Origin: Spirochaetaceae bacterium
Lineage (GTDB): Bacteria > Spirochaetota > Spirochaetia > DSM-27196 > PXBQ01
Length of the DNA: 6,996 nucleotides
Reading direction: 5' to 3'
NCBI GenBank assembly: GCA_003566875.1
Contig: PXBQ01000114.1
Location: forward strand, 1-6,996
In this document: piece after piece, positions 6,869 through 6,996 of the stretch
How positions within the stretch are numbered: position 1 is the stretch's first letter
Layout of the letters: each line of letters starts with the position of its first letter
Notes under the pieces: generated by a model
Database searches by the model: none
What the model was told of the DNA's origin: nothing
Seen by the model: only the letters and a program-made list of their open reading frames with translations
Translations under genes and position numbers: made by a program

Positions 6869-6892
6869 GCTTGTTACTTGACAAAAACAAGC
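6869..6892. promoter_or_regulatory. Inverted-repeat operator over the -35 box
   Basis: GCTTGTT (6869-6875) and AACAAGC (6886-6892) are perfect 7-bp inverted arms separated by 10 nt, enclosing the TTGACA box at 6878-6883. A further ACAAGCT copy lies at 6831-6837, itself inverted relative to AGCTTGT at 6868-6874. Position over the promoter and closeness to an HTH-type gene suggest autorepression by that gene's product. Confidence 0.5.
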
Positions 6893-6907
6893 GAAAACTT
6901 GTATGAT
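6878..6907 (+). promoter_or_regulatory. Strong sigma-70-type promoter
   Basis: TTGACA (6878-6883, perfect consensus) and TATGAT (6902-6907, five of six) are separated by 18 nt. Transcription should begin near 6914, leaving only about 11 nt before the ATG at 6925 and room for at most a weak GGGG ribosome binding site (6914-6917). The inverted repeat at 6869-6892 covers the -35 box. The rest of 6725-6924 shows no supportable gene. Confidence 0.7.
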
Positions 6908-6924
6908 GTGCGCCGGGGACCGCA

Positions 6925-6996
6925 ATGGAGTACGTAGTCAGGACTGCCGAACAGCTCGCGCCGACTCTGAGAGCGTTCCGCAAGGAACTCGAGTTA
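6925..6996 (+). CDS. N-terminus of probable Xre/HipB-like HTH regulator (partial)
   Basis: Only the first 24 codons are in the window; the gene runs off the right edge. MEYVVRTAEQLAPTLRAFRK followed by ELEL resembles the N-terminal arm and first helix of HipB-like antitoxins and related Xre-family regulators, which commonly begin with an 'xxRTxEQLGxxLRxxRKxxxL' pattern before the helix-turn-helix. If correct, a hipA-like kinase toxin gene would be expected downstream. The strong promoter with an overlapping inverted repeat fits autorepression, a habit of antitoxins. Too little protein is visible to be certain, and other Xre-type regulators remain possible. Confidence 0.6.
   Translation, partial: MEYVVRTAEQLAPTLRAFRKELEL

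Noticed and set aside
1..6996. CRISPR arrays, tRNA or rRNA genes, riboswitches, origins
   Set aside because: No regularly spaced repeats, no tRNA- or rRNA-like segments and no riboswitch core were seen on reading the window.

Overview
The window is GC-rich DNA whose genes favour codons ending in G or C. The solute-binding protein has an N-terminus ending in a cysteine-free 'VFA-AGKKEA' signal region. That style is common in spirochaete sugar-binding proteins (Spirochaeta, Treponema and Sphaerochaeta relatives), so a free-living spirochaete is my best guess for the host. This is inference from signal-peptide style and gene content only.

Layout. (1) Positions 1-419 are a left flank with no securely identified gene. 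It may hold a broken or partial minus-strand gene (about 281 to 1), or the last codons of a plus-strand gene ending at 43. It then becomes the regulatory region of the transporter, with two GGATCC-centred, palindrome-like sites exactly 60 bp apart. (2) Positions 420-6162 are one plus-strand cluster: a sugar-type ABC solute-binding protein, an LplB-type permease, a YtcP/LplC-type permease and a large membrane-anchored AraC-family regulator. Spacing is tight except for a 68-nt gap after the binding-protein gene, which contains a strong terminator-like hairpin. (3) Positions 6163-6259 are a short spacer. (4) Positions 6260-6724 look like the remains of an IS1380-type insertion sequence: imperfect terminal inverted repeats (17 of 21 matching) around a truncated, frameshifted minus-strand transposase fragment. 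(5) Positions 6725-6924 are a spacer carrying a strong sigma-70-type promoter overlapped by an inverted repeat. (6) From 6925 the window enters the first 24 codons of a probable HTH regulator or HipB-like antitoxin.

How the parts work together. The order of binding protein, two permeases and membrane AraC regulator matches the Bacillus lplABC / ytcQ-yteP-ytcP-ytdP / yes type of locus, which takes up oligosaccharides derived from plant or microbial polysaccharides. The regulator has an extracytoplasmic domain between two membrane helices, so it probably senses the sugar or a cell-envelope signal outside the membrane and activates the transporter. The hairpin after the binding-protein gene would give more binding protein than permease. 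No ATPase and no glycoside hydrolase lies in the window, so an ATPase encoded elsewhere (as MsmX is in Bacillus) is expected and the substrate cannot be named. I see no convincing undescribed system. The least ordinary items are the paired operator-like sites, the internally deleted IS and the operator-promoter at the right edge.
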